This document shows positions 10,022-21,312 of a stretch of DNA of 64,000 bases, in pieces. The DNA is from Acanthosoma haemorrhoidale (taxonomy: Eukaryota > Arthropoda > Insecta > Hemiptera > Acanthosomatidae). The DNA lies in NCBI GenBank assembly GCA_930367205.1, contig OV884012.1:51233239-51297238 (forward strand), given 5' to 3'. A program made the position numbers and the translations under genes. The notes beneath the pieces are model-generated. The model was not told the origin of the DNA and made no database searches. It was given only the letters and a program-made list of their open reading frames with translations. Within the stretch, counting starts at the first letter, position 1; each line of letters begins with the position of its first letter.

Positions 10022-13000
10022 CCCCTTTTTTTATCCCCTAAACAAGCGTTTATACCAGAAATATACCGATTCTAGCAAGACAAACGAGGTGTATTTTATT
10101 TCTGGAATCATATTAAATATTTATTCTAAAACGTACTCTTATTTCACTACCTATACAATAAAATAAACAATCAACCATAGTACTTTTTTTTCATTACAAA
10201 ACAATTCTATTTTTCAAAATCAGTATATTTGTATAGATAAATAGATTCATTCATTAATCTGGATAGACGATAAAAGCAATTTTTGAAAAATGACTCCAAT
10301 GCTGCTTCACAATAAAAAAAAGCTTATTTTAAAGCATTTTACATCGATTTGTTTATTACTACTATTCTTTTACGCTAGGAAGGCAGTACTGATTCATCTG
10401 ATTCAACTCTCTTCGCAGCTGAGTGCAGATGGAAACCGGATAAATAAATCTAAATTTAATAACCGTTGAATATTTATTGATTTAAAATATGCTTATATTT
10501 ATTTGGTGTTATTATTGTTATCAGTTGGCGAGCTAGAGAGTTGACCATTAGATAAGGCAATTTAAGCGAAGTTGAACTTGGTCAGTACTTAGGAACTTGT
10601 ATACTACCGCTCAGTTCTGTATCTTCCACTGGTTAAAATGGGAACATTCAGCCAACGTTGAAGAATCCACCCATTTAACAGGCCACACCACCACCGTCTA
10701 AATACTCGTAGGCAAATATCCGACAATTATGGGAGTCTAAAAGAAAGTAAAAATATATTATTTTTTGCTCATTAATTACTAATTATGACTCAGATTGAGG
10801 CAATTGCGAGTTAGGTGAAAAGAGGCCAAGATATTTTCCAAGGAAGCAATTTCTCTCGATCTCTGGATTCTTGATAAAGACATAAAGGAATTTCGCGAGG
10901 CGAGGAGGTATGTCTTTTTCCACCTGCAAAAGAACATTTTCTTTCCCATTTCCATTTATATTGGATAGGCTGGATCCGATATTTGGTGGGGGTAAGAGTC
11001 GTAACTCGAACCGTAAATTGTGCCGTAATATATTTATTTCACACTCGCTATATAACACTACCAGAGTTATCAATAGCTCTAAGATGTAACTGACAAAAAC
11101 ATATTTAATATTTAATGTAAATTCTACAAAATTTTGTCATTTATTAATATAAATAGAAAGTATTTAAATATAAACTTTATTGATATACATATTTATAAAA
11201 ACTTAAAGGCTTATATGAAATCTTAACATCTCATAAACTGCAGCAGCAATCTAACAAGATAGATTTGCTGATAGATTATTTCTCTCTGCTGCGTAAAATT
11301 GTATTACAAACTAGATTATATTTTTACACATGTATTTAGTGTTAACGAAAAAGGACGTTAAAAAAGATAACGAAAAATACTCGTGTGGTATTTCTACAGT
11401 TTCTTAAAAATGTTTTAAAAAACAGTGTAGAAATGCTATTATATATCGTTTCATTTGTTTAAATATCTCCGTTGCTAAAAACAACTATGATGTGAATAAG
11501 TGTGATATAAATAGCTAACATATTATTACGCAATAAATTATTGACTGACAAGGTACCGTCTTGAGCCTTGTTTATATTTGGCTCTCAATACTTCGGTTTC
11601 TTTAATATTTTAAAAATGCATTTCACAGTCAATAATGCACCCTGGTTGGTTATTAATAGTCTTAACTTTAAATATCTTCTGAGCTAGGTATTATATTTGA
11701 GTAAGTCAGCGAAACAGGCCAGACTCCCACTTTTATTAACTGTGAAACTCTACCCCCCCCCCTTACTTACTATTATTTTATTTTAACATAAGTTAATCAA
11801 CTCATCTCCAGTTATTGTGAAATATATATTTTACACTTAGGAATAGAAAGAAAATACAGGCGAAACACGATCTCCTGAATGAAGACCTGCGGTTTTGAAA
11901 ATTACGAAATATCAAATTACTATTTAAGGTTTATTTGTATCCTAAAGTGTTTTCCTTATCGTGATAGCCTTTCCATATAGGAAACTGCAATTTTATTATA
12001 AATACCACGAAAACATCATGTTCGTATCTGCCCAAGTATTAAACTTGTTTACTTAGTTAACCTGTCAGATAACTACCAACCTTTGTCATAACAACTCACA
12101 ATTACATCTCTTCTGCCGTAACATGCTTCTCATCCCCTGGAGACGAAGTTCTTTTCAAAGCTACTTTCAAGCTATAACTGTCCTTGCTTCCCCTAACTAT
12201 GTACTGTCCACTCTATGTCTGTGTAAGCTATTAAAATTCTTAATATTAATATGAGCTATTAATATCAGTTTCATTCCTCTTCTCTCATAAAAACAATGTG
12301 TAACGAAATAGTCATCTGTAGTTTAAGTACTGGCAAAAGTAGCATCGCCCATTGAAATATTTAATGAGCGGTACATACGTCTTCTTCTTTACATAAACAA
12401 AGGTAAAAAACTCAGCTCGCTATTTACTTTGGTTAGTATCTAAGGCTAACTACTTTGGTCGATAGAATGGCAGTAGGTCAATAATATCATTTGTCTTTTT
12501 GTATCAACTAGTGTATATTGTTTTGTTTTTTAAAGAAGAATGATTTTTTGGCGAAACGTTGACATACAAATAAATAAATAACTTAAGACACCCAAGGATT
12601 TCGAGTGGAAAATAGTTTTTGAGCCCTTCGATATATTTACTTGGCTATAAGTAATCATAAAAAAAAAGGCTAAGGGAATGAGGAAAAACACATATTGTAA
12701 CTACCCTGAAAACAATGCTAAATATTATAATTATTTCTTGAAACTTCCAATCACTTTGTACGTACATAATTAATCGCTAAAAAGAGAACTGTCCGAAATC
12801 TGTATTCGAATCTACACCAGCAAATAGTGAATCGTACAACAACCTCCGGTGAACATCCATTTTAGGGGAAAGCTAACTGGAAAATCTAAAGGGGATAGGT
12901 CCTACTGAATAGATCTGTGAAAAGGGGTTGAACCCCCCCCCCCCCCGACTTCATTCATATATCTTATATATGCAAAAAATAAATTAAATGTTTTTTCTCC

Positions 13001-15889
13001 AAGAAATATACACGAACACTGAATATTTGTAACTTGACCTGATAAACTATTAGAGATTACAGCATGCAAAAATTACGATAATCAATGGTAGTTACTTAGT
13101 CGCATAGTATCATTAAAAAAAGCTTAGAATCATTTTTCCTTGTTTCAATAAATATTGCCATATCCCTTACCTAATACTTAGAAAGGGGCGTTGTAATTCT
13201 AAGGATTGTACTGAATGTCTTGTATTGAGATTCGAAGGGGTTCGGAACTTCTTGAGCCTATTACAGTCTTACTGTTCGAGGAGAATTAATCACATTTCAC
13301 TTCACAGAGCAGTATCGTTGCATGTAATATATTTTATGTACTTTCTGCACCTCCAATTTATTTTATAGGTTATAACTAGCGACATTATAATAAAAAAAAA
13401 TAAAGAGAATTTGAACTATCTATAAAGCTATAGGAATTTTCAGGATGAAGTGAGGTGCCTATCTATGACGGCTGGTTGAATATTTCATCGCGAAGCTTAG
13501 CGTCGATTTCCCACAGGACCGACGTTGCAAATTAATCTTCCCCACATAGCACGTCTCCTTTCAATTCAACTACAAAATCCCATACTTGAAATTCTAACAA
13601 TTTACTTTCTAAGCGAGAGTAAACAAGAAATTATACTGAAGTATTTCAATAGTATACTTTTCATATTTTAGGCTTTAAAACATAATCAATGTTAATCACA
13701 GCTTATTCCCTGTACCATCTAGTGAAACTAATGGTCTCTGTCCTTAAACAGAGATTTATTTTATTCCAGCACTTACCAGTACCTTCCGCTTGTACAAGGC
13801 GTTTCCGCTTGTACTGCTCTGTTTTCACTTATGCGTTATAGTATAGAGCATCGATGTTATTTCTGAACCCCAAAACAATTCATCATCATCTTTTCGTGAC
13901 TGAAACATAAACGAATATAACTTCAGGTCATCTAATGACAGACACACTCGGTTTATGCTCAGGTTTAACACGCTGCGCAGAGGAAACAAAATGGGCCATT
14001 GACTCTACGTGTGCAAAACTGACCTGAGTTCAAAATGACTTTCAATGAAATTTGTCCTATTTTCTGTCACAGTATATCATGTACATGACGAAATATATAT
14101 ATTAATTGTAATTCTCTGCAATTATTTAAATTATCAATAGTTTTTAACAACATTGGTATGGAAACATTTTTTTTTTTATTAGTCTGGTAGGTATTACGGT
14201 TACCTTATTTTGACAGGGTTCATTGCTTTTAAGTTTTTTTGAAACTCATGAGGTAAGTCTTTTAGGCATTAAAATAAAGTTTCTGCATTTTAAATGAAAT
14301 TTGGCAATATTATTTACCAGAATATATCTGAAAAGCAGGTTCAGGATATCGCTCAATTTATTGATAGAAATAAATATTTATTAGAGTGAATAGCTAATGA
14401 TGATTTATATTGCGACGAGTACCTAGATCTATAAAATAAAATCTAGATGGAAGTAATCAACAAAAAAAAGTATCTTAAAGAACTCTGGAACTAAATCATA
14501 AATATTATAAATTCTAAGCATATCTAACACCTAAATATTATATCGATTTTTTTAGCTTTGAAAAAAAGGTGCATTTAAATTAATTAAGAAATGCAAATTC
14601 AATTAATAGCTATGAGAAAACTATGCTGTAATCGACGGCGAAAACCTAGGCATGAATAGCAATTAGGCTGCAACTCACTTCGCTCAACGAAACCCTCATT
14701 TTTAACGTGTTTTTACTCGGACTTCTTTATTAAATTTTCATTTCAACGCAGTGAAGATTAGGGTAAATCAAAAATGATACTCAGGAGTTTATATGCTTTT
14801 ATTTCTTCCCCATATTAAAATGGTAATTTGGAATTCACAATGGTATTTCCTAAACAAATCATAATCTGCCTCTGTGCTTTTTCGTTATGATTATGACTGT
14901 ACGTTTCCGACCTAGCAAAGCTTTTATTTCACTAGCTTTTATTTATTTTATTGTGACACCTGTGTATTAAGGATATTACCACTGATATTATATCTGCTGC
15001 GTATTAAATTCATACTGTAAGTCCATCGAGCATCAATAATTGACATAACTCATAATCCTTTTCTTCAATTATCCACTGGTATGTTTCCTCTTAAAATAGC
15101 TTTTTACCCCTAAAATTGTATAACAGTATAAATATTATCTTACTATTGACTGGAATTAACTAGGTAACGCCCTTGGTTATTATAATGCTGATTATTTATT
15201 TAATTAGATTAGACCTACATACACAAACCCTATTTGCCTACTTAGGCGTTGCGAAGGTTGCGAAAAAAAACAAAAACACTCTAAACATGGTCATGGCTCA
15301 GAGTTTTTATGACATAGCTAAAAATAAAACTGTTATAATAGCAACTAGCGTGATGTAATACTCTATTTATTTTTATAATTGAACTTAAAAAGTAGAACTA
15401 GATTTTAAATTTATAAACCAAAGATCAAGGTCGTACACATTCGCAAGATTTAACTCAGATGAAAAATAACTAAATTATGCTGAAACTAGAAGTTTAAATA
15501 TGTGTTCCAGAGTTAATTTCTATTTTTTAAGGGCTTATCTATTGTCAAAGTTGTTTAAATTAAATATTTTATTTACCTTAAATACAGTGCTCATCATAAG
15601 CGTTTTTTATTCATTTGTACCAAAACGAGTTTTTGATCTACTGCTAAAATGAACGTAATCTCAGCAAGACATCTTACTTTTTTTGGTAAAATATGAGCAT
15701 TCGTGTTATCCCTGTAGTTACTTAATACATGCTTGTTATTTTCAAATAACTTCATGTTTTATAAGAAAAACACCTCTTAAAGCCAAAATAAAAAGGAAAT
15801 CGATGTTTTCGTGAAAATATTAAGCGTATACTTCATTCTTGACGGATCTACTTAAATCCTATCGAAAGTGTATTACTTTACTGCTTGTA
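10022..15889. other. AT-rich intergenic DNA, no gene supported
   Basis: No recognisable gene. It contains C10 at 11753-11762, C14 at 12933-12946, a small hairpin near 11240-11275 and an inverted repeat built on ATTTCTACAGTTT/AAACAGTGTAGAAAT near 11390-11440. Short frames at 10783-11073 (minus) and 15173-15358 (plus) show no domain and are not called. Confidence 0.55.
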
Positions 15890-15929
15890 TTGCTAAGTGT
15901 TGCTGGGTGTTGCTAGGAGTTGCTGGATA
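15890..15929 (+). repeat. 10-bp minisatellite, four diverged units
   Basis: Four tandem units TTGCTAAGTG, TTGCTGGGTG, TTGCTAGGAG and TTGCTGGATA are in exact 10-base register. Confidence 0.8.
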
Positions 15930-16012
15930 TATTCTTTTCTTGGGAATGATTGCTGATTTAGACCTAAACTTTGGTAAGTATAATATATTTTATTTTAATA
16001 ATTACTACAGAC

Positions 16013-16075
16013 CAGCGGTGCATCAGTCGGCAGAGTGCCTGACCGGTGACCAGGAAGACCCACATTCGAATACAC
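16013..16075 (+). repeat. tRNA-derived SINE-like or tRNA pseudogene relic
   Basis: The block resembles a decayed tRNA: a D-arm-like stretch GCATCAGTCGGCAGAGTGCC, then an anticodon-arm-like stretch CCTGACCGGTGACCAGG that can form a four-pair stem around a loop. This is followed by a B-box-like ACATTCGAATA (consensus GGTTCGAATCC) and a T run. The T stem and acceptor stem do not pair properly, so it is not a functional tRNA. A tRNA-derived SINE head fits best, but no second copy is in the window. Confidence 0.4.
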
Positions 16076-16215
16076 TTTTTCCTCAGCTATTAAGATTTCT
16101 GTATAAAATTTGTAGGATTAATAACATGATCGCGGAAATGTTATTTGTGGACTACAGGTCCCAGTACCACTTAATATTCATGGATGTGTAAGTCTACCTG
16201 ACATACTGAGAGATA

Positions 16216-16303
16216 GGAACAGTGACTAGGAACAGTGACTAGGAACAGTGACTAGCAACAGTGACTAGGAACAGTGACTAGCAACAGTGACTAGGAACAA
16301 TGA
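16216..16303 (+). repeat. 13-bp minisatellite (GGAACAGTGACTA)n
   Basis: Six full 13-base units plus a degenerate seventh. The order of variants is GGAACAG three times, GCAACAG, GGAACAG, GCAACAG, then GGAACAA, so the G/C variant alternates in the second half. No gene overlaps it. Confidence 0.9.
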
Positions 16304-17465
16304 AATTTAGAAAAATCTAAAATCTGCGATAGGACACCACACCCTCTCAACGGCACTAATATCATTTCATTATATCTTTGAATTTAAAAAAAAATATTTA
16401 CTATTAAAAATAACATTCAAGAAAATATGATAGTCAATAACAGTCTTAGTTATGATTAATAAAACAGTTGCATGAGCTTGAAATATTTATAGACAATAAC
16501 GAGAAAGTCATAAGTGTATGTATAATAAACGGACCTGGTTTAATTTCAGACAACATAACAACAGAACTAACTTCAAACTAATTTTTTGACAAACTTTCTG
16601 AATGAAACAAAACCCTTCATCCATTAGTGCCTTCAATTATTAATTAAGTTCACATCATAATACATCTTCTCTCTAAATACCACTCCGACCCCAAGTTGAA
16701 GCTTTATTGTTTGTCAGTTTTAGGCCCCTTTGAGCTGAAAATTTCCCTCTCTCCTCCTTATGGAAAGCGAATTTTATAGAATCATGGATAAATGATACAT
16801 TCAGAGAACCAATGCCTCATGCATTTCTTTCACATATGTATAATTTTTGTAACTAGCAAATGTACTAGTATGTCTAGCGACCTACCCCAACATATACAGT
16901 ATTACCAGAAAGGTTTTGTTTTACTCTCAGCCTCTTTAAACTTTGACACATAATGAGAAAGTACCAATTCGTCAGTTGATGAACAATGAAAAAAGCTTTA
17001 CATCATAAACAGTCCTGAGAATAACAGGAGATAGAGTAACTAACATACTGTACAAATAAAAAACTTTTTGAGATACTTTAAAGCCAAGTACATTTAGGGG
17101 GATTTTCATACAGTTGTTATTTAAATAATATGAGTAATGATGTAAGAAAAATAACATTATACCACAATTAAGTACACATATCATAACATAAGCAGCTTTA
17201 GTACTTACATTCAAAATCTATCAATCTTTTTTTGGATTTTTCATTTTTTGAGGGGGTTTATCACTCCACTTTGTTTCATCGTGCTTTTGAAGATCAATTT
17301 TATTTCATATGATAGTTATATCACGAGAACATAGAAATACAAATAATTTCTACTATATTACTGCTTATTTCGTTATTATTACGAGTGCTGGCTGCCATAC
17401 AATCTGAAGTTGCACTACGCTTGCACAATTAATCAGACGATAAAAATTAAATATAACCAGAGAGA
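16304..17465. other. AT-rich intergenic DNA, no gene supported
   Basis: No domain-bearing frame, repeat match or RNA signature was found. The 80-residue minus frame at 16972-17214 has no supporting evidence. Confidence 0.5.
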
Positions 17466-17610
17466 GTGGCGTTGAGAAAACCCTGCCGTTGTGAAAGCGA
17501 GGCTACAGGGCAAGCCACTCCCCTTAATGGTCCAAGTGAAACTTCGGAGTCATGCCCGCACTCAGCACAGCCTGCGGGTCGAAACCCCCTTCACCAGGTC
17601 CTGCGTCTAT
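17466..17610. other. GC-richer island with nested stems, unassigned
   Basis: A sharply delimited, GC-richer block. AGTGGC (about 17466-17471) pairs with GCCACT (about 17514-17519), and inside this CCCTG pairs with CAGGG, giving two nested stems. Further downstream is GCGGGTCGAAACCCCC, which has a weak B-box look. I do not recognise a family. It could be a SINE or repeat head, a structured RNA or a regulatory block. Confidence 0.3.
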
Positions 17611-18392
17611 GGTCAACTAACATGATATGTAAAGATGAAATGGCGAATAAAATTGGAAAAATGCTACTTCGCAAAATTTCAACTGATTCCAATGAAAATT
17701 TTCCATAAACCCCTGTCTTATACAAGACTTGAAAAATATAACCATCTTTAGGTGTTTGTATATAAATTTTAATATTCAAATGAAGCTTTCGTCTTATTAT
17801 ACTTTATTTCATTTCTAGACACTGGTAATTACTTTTTTAACTAATAATAAAAAATTAAATATGTAAAATATTTACTATTAAAATCGACTTTAACGGCATT
17901 ACATTTCAATTGTTGGATCCGAAAACTATCTTCATTCATGTTTTTTTTCTGACTTACTGTTATTGTATTTTGGCCAACAAATAATCAACCTATTTGCAGG
18001 TGTAGGAAATCCCTTTCAAATTTTAGATGGTTGTCAGCGATTCTTTGCACAATACATCTTTGAAAGTCCACTAGTCAACGTACATTTATAGTACATTTGA
18101 TTTTCCTTAAAATATCGTTAAAGAAAAACTGTTGATTAAATTAAATGACTAATTGCGTAAAATAGTACAAAAATTGAATAAATTGCACAAAAGACAATTT
18201 TATAGTCACTAAGCAAAGGCATTTGTAAACGAATACAAAAATAATGTAGAAATGATGTACTTATGTGAACCTTAAAATCCACCTTCTTTTCCGACTGGAC
18301 AGTAATTTTTTCTAATATTACTCAAAAAACATATACTCATGACAAAAATATTACATACATTTCTTTCCACATAACTAAACTCAAAGATACGC
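17611..18392. other. AT-rich intergenic DNA, no gene supported
   Basis: No gene, repeat or RNA signature recognised. Confidence 0.5.
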
Positions 18393-18507
18393 AGGCACTA
18401 TATCATCACCACAAACCCGCTCGGTCTTGCGGGTTGGTATAACCGTAGAACGTGACCAGTCGTACGTAACTACATCACGATAGCATGAATATATTAACAG
18501 TTACTCT
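18393..18507 (+). repeat. Dispersed repeat, copy 1 (pair with 40337-40453)
   Basis: About 115 bases that align at roughly three quarters identity by eye with 40337-40453, same strand. Shared blocks include CTTGCGGGTT, GTATAACCGTAG and ACGTGACCA. TGGTATAACCG fits the RNA polymerase III A-box consensus, but no B-box is evident. The family is not recognised. Confidence 0.65.
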
Positions 18508-20029
18508 GGTCAAATGTACATATTTAGGGCATGGTAGCAGTTCCTGTCACGGAAACGTTCCCAAACGAAATGTTACCAATTAATATTAAAAAGTTTTGTT
18601 TGCAGGTGGTGATAATGGATTATTACTAACTTTGACTAATTTCTTGATGTGGCATTTAGGTCTTATGTCTCCATTACACAGAGGAAGGTATAGTTAGTAT
18701 AGGTATAGCTACTGTGATTTAACTTCACGATTTACCATGACAAATAAAAGATACATAACATGAAAGGTAATAACTACGTGCTGAAAAACATAATTACTAA
18801 AAAAATTAAAACTACTAAAAGTTCAGTCGTTGTGTTAGCATATGTTTTTCACACATTTAATTTAAGGAACATTTGATATCTTACGTGAAAATTAAGATAT
18901 AATAATAATTAAATACATTTTAGGAGGATATAATGATTATATAATTAAATAATTAATTTTTCCAAAAACGTTTATAAAGTTTTATCTTCCAACTAAATTC
19001 ATTTTATAGCTCATAGAGATCGACATAAGACGAATAAATAGGTTTTATAGGGATTGAAAAAATCACTTTGGCTGATAAAAGCAACTCTTAAGTTTTCACG
19101 CTTGTGTATGTCTGTCTAGTAATTCGGGTATCAAATTACAAATAAAAACCTCCCGGTGACGATTATTAAACATGTCCGTTCAATAAAAAAATAAATTAAA
19201 ATCCTGGGTAGAGGAAAGATATTTTTTATAGAATGTTTACTTGATGCCCTCCACCAAAATGCTAAATATAAATGAAACTTTATGGGTGATAAGGATGGGG
19301 ATCTCTTAAAGTGTTACTAGATAAGGGTACAGTAATAGTAAGTATTTACAGGAATCTCACGTTTTACCAACAAATTACACTGACTTATATGTCTTAGTGG
19401 TATTTGGTTAAATTTAGAAATAGATCCGAAACTCGTTTTTGGTACAAATAAATAAAGAAAAGCTTGTGTTGAACGCTTAACTAAGTTATCTTTGAGCTTT
19501 GAGCAAGCTCTTTTAAATAAAAAAATATAGCGAAATAGATTTTTATTACACGTATACGTATACGTATATACGTGTGGGATACGTGTATATTGAATTTAGA
19601 CCGTTGCCAAACTAGAGCTTGTTGTTGTTATCGTTAAAACATACTTTTAATTATTGCATGTGTGTCATTTTACTTATATTTTTTTTTCCGGAGAGTATCA
19701 TTATTTATGTTTGTATTTGCTTAAAATAGTAGCATGATGATCTCAAAATATTAGAATGTATCATTACCATTACAACCGCATTAAAAGTTGTGTTGGGACT
19801 TAAGTGGGGTATTATAATTATAATCTTGTTCACGACACTTTATAATTTCAAGTGAGACCATGTCTTTATTGAGTGATTTATTATACTCTAGGTTTTTTTC
19901 TATTGCAGTATGTGCCTATTTTAAGTAAAAATTTATTTGTAGATTACACATCAACCTTTTCTCAGTGCATTATGAACTCCGAAATTCGATACGATAACGG
20001 GATATTTAATACAGGCGTCAGTGGTGGGT
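18508..20029. other. AT-rich intergenic DNA with an alternating CGTATA palindrome
   Basis: No gene. At 19548-19575 there is a 28-base near-perfect palindrome made of ACGTATA repeats, followed by a second ACGTGTAT. Otherwise featureless. Confidence 0.55.
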
Positions 20030-20340
20030 GAAAGAGAGGAGACACGCCCTGCAAAGTCAGGCGTAGAAAATTAAATAGGCAGGAGGCTAAGAGGAGGTGG
20101 GAAGCTGACACCTGGTGCCCTTCCATCTATGCTGGAATTGGAAACGCTTTCCACTTCAGGCCCATCTCGGCTGTCTGCCTCCACCCGGGGAAAAATGGCA
20201 GCCCTACACATCCCGGCAGTGGAGCCTTTTATTCTGATTGACACAGAACCGAGGGCTGCAAAGTGCCTGCACAACGTCCGATCTCAACTATGGCATTTTA
20301 GAACGAAACGTCGAGTGGAATAGGACACACGACCAATTGT
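20030..20340. other. GC-richer unique island, unassigned
   Basis: Noticeably GC-richer than both flanks and not shared with other positions in the window. Both strands carry ~65-residue open frames (20071-20274 minus, 20129-20323 plus). Neither has a domain, and dual openness is expected from composition. It may be a regulatory element or an unrecognised exon or repeat. Confidence 0.25.
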
Positions 20341-20689
20341 ATAGCCTGCGAAAAATAACTACATAAAATAAAAAACATAACATAAAATATCTTTTAAAAT
20401 ACACCTTTTTACTATTGTAAAAATCGTGAAAAAAAACACTAAAATTTCACAAAAGCCACTAATTACTATTATTAAATATAAAACTAATCTATTAAATATA
20501 AATCCCAATTGCACCTGCTAATCACCACGAGGTCACATACAAACACCGGCCTACATTTACGAGTAGTGAAGTGTACCGTCTTCCTTAACTGATCGAGGCA
20601 CATCTGTAAGACGTATTCTCAGCACTAACCAAAGCCCTACCGTACTTTGGTGCATCAGACTCAACCGAAGCCACAATGACCCCATCTAC

Positions 20690-20985
20690 CTGTGTAAGCA
20701 GGGTCGACCTTCCGGCCGAGAGGCTGACTCATTTCAGGCCCAGGGCGGGCCAGGCTTTGCCTAGGTGCCCCTAGGCTCAACCCTTGGTAGACTCTCACTA
20801 CCTTCCTGATTCCATCCGCCTTTTTAGGCATTCCACACCCTATATCCTTCTCATACATCCTTCAAATGGGGGACTCCCCTTAGTGAAAGGCACTCATTAG
20901 CCCAAAATAATTTTTCTTTATTTTTCCCACATTCTATTTTATAAGTTTGAGAGCTAAGGAAAAAAACAAAAAAAAAAACAATTAT
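20690..20985 (+). mobile_element. JK-3 3' UTR, truncated copy
   Basis: A plus-strand 3' end of JK-3. The upstream part shares the GC-rich UTR of the 3.3 kb copy (CTAGGCTCAACCCTTGGTAG against CTAGGCTCAACCCTCAGTGG). The last ~140 bases (CATCCTTCAAATGGGGGAC through to GAGAGCTAAGG) match the 48.3 kb copy. It ends in an A-rich tail at about 20958-20985. The tail almost touches the 3' end of the minus-strand JK-1, so the two elements are tail to tail. Confidence 0.8.
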
Positions 20986-21001
20986 TTATATATGGTATAT
21001 A

Positions 21002-21312
21002 TACTCTTTATTGGGCTATAATTACAATCTGCCTTTTATAAGGCAATCAGTAATTGCGATAAAAGCTCTCATTCATACCATATTTACAATTCATCATTCA
21101 CTCACTCATTCATACAATATTTACAGACAGCCCAGAGACCTCCCGAATCCACTGCGAAGAGAGAGCGGAGCCTTGGGAAGTCCCCCACGCTCCTCCGTCA
21201 GCCGCGTCACCGGATACTAGCCAGTGGAGGCTAACCAAGAGCGCGAGAGCCACAGACGCTCAGGACATGATTATAGTAACTGGCCGTTGCCAGGACCCCC
21301 ACTGTCACGCGT
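21002..21312 (-). other. JK-1 3' UTR
   Basis: This untranslated tail follows the ORF2 TAA. It contains a GC-rich segment with GGAGCGTGGGGGACTTCCCA and then GAATGAGTGAGTGAATGATG-type short repeats, and it ends at AATAAAG. Both blocks recur in the same order at 49941-50158 on the plus strand. This conservation in a copy that lacks ORFs suggests the UTR holds the signal used to start reverse transcription, as known for several non-LTR elements. Confidence 0.8.

Noticed and set aside
16013..16075. Functional tRNA gene
   Set aside because: Acceptor and T stems do not pair and the B-box is degenerate.
15868..16191. 107-residue frame
   Set aside because: It spans a minisatellite and the tRNA-like relic; no protein evidence.
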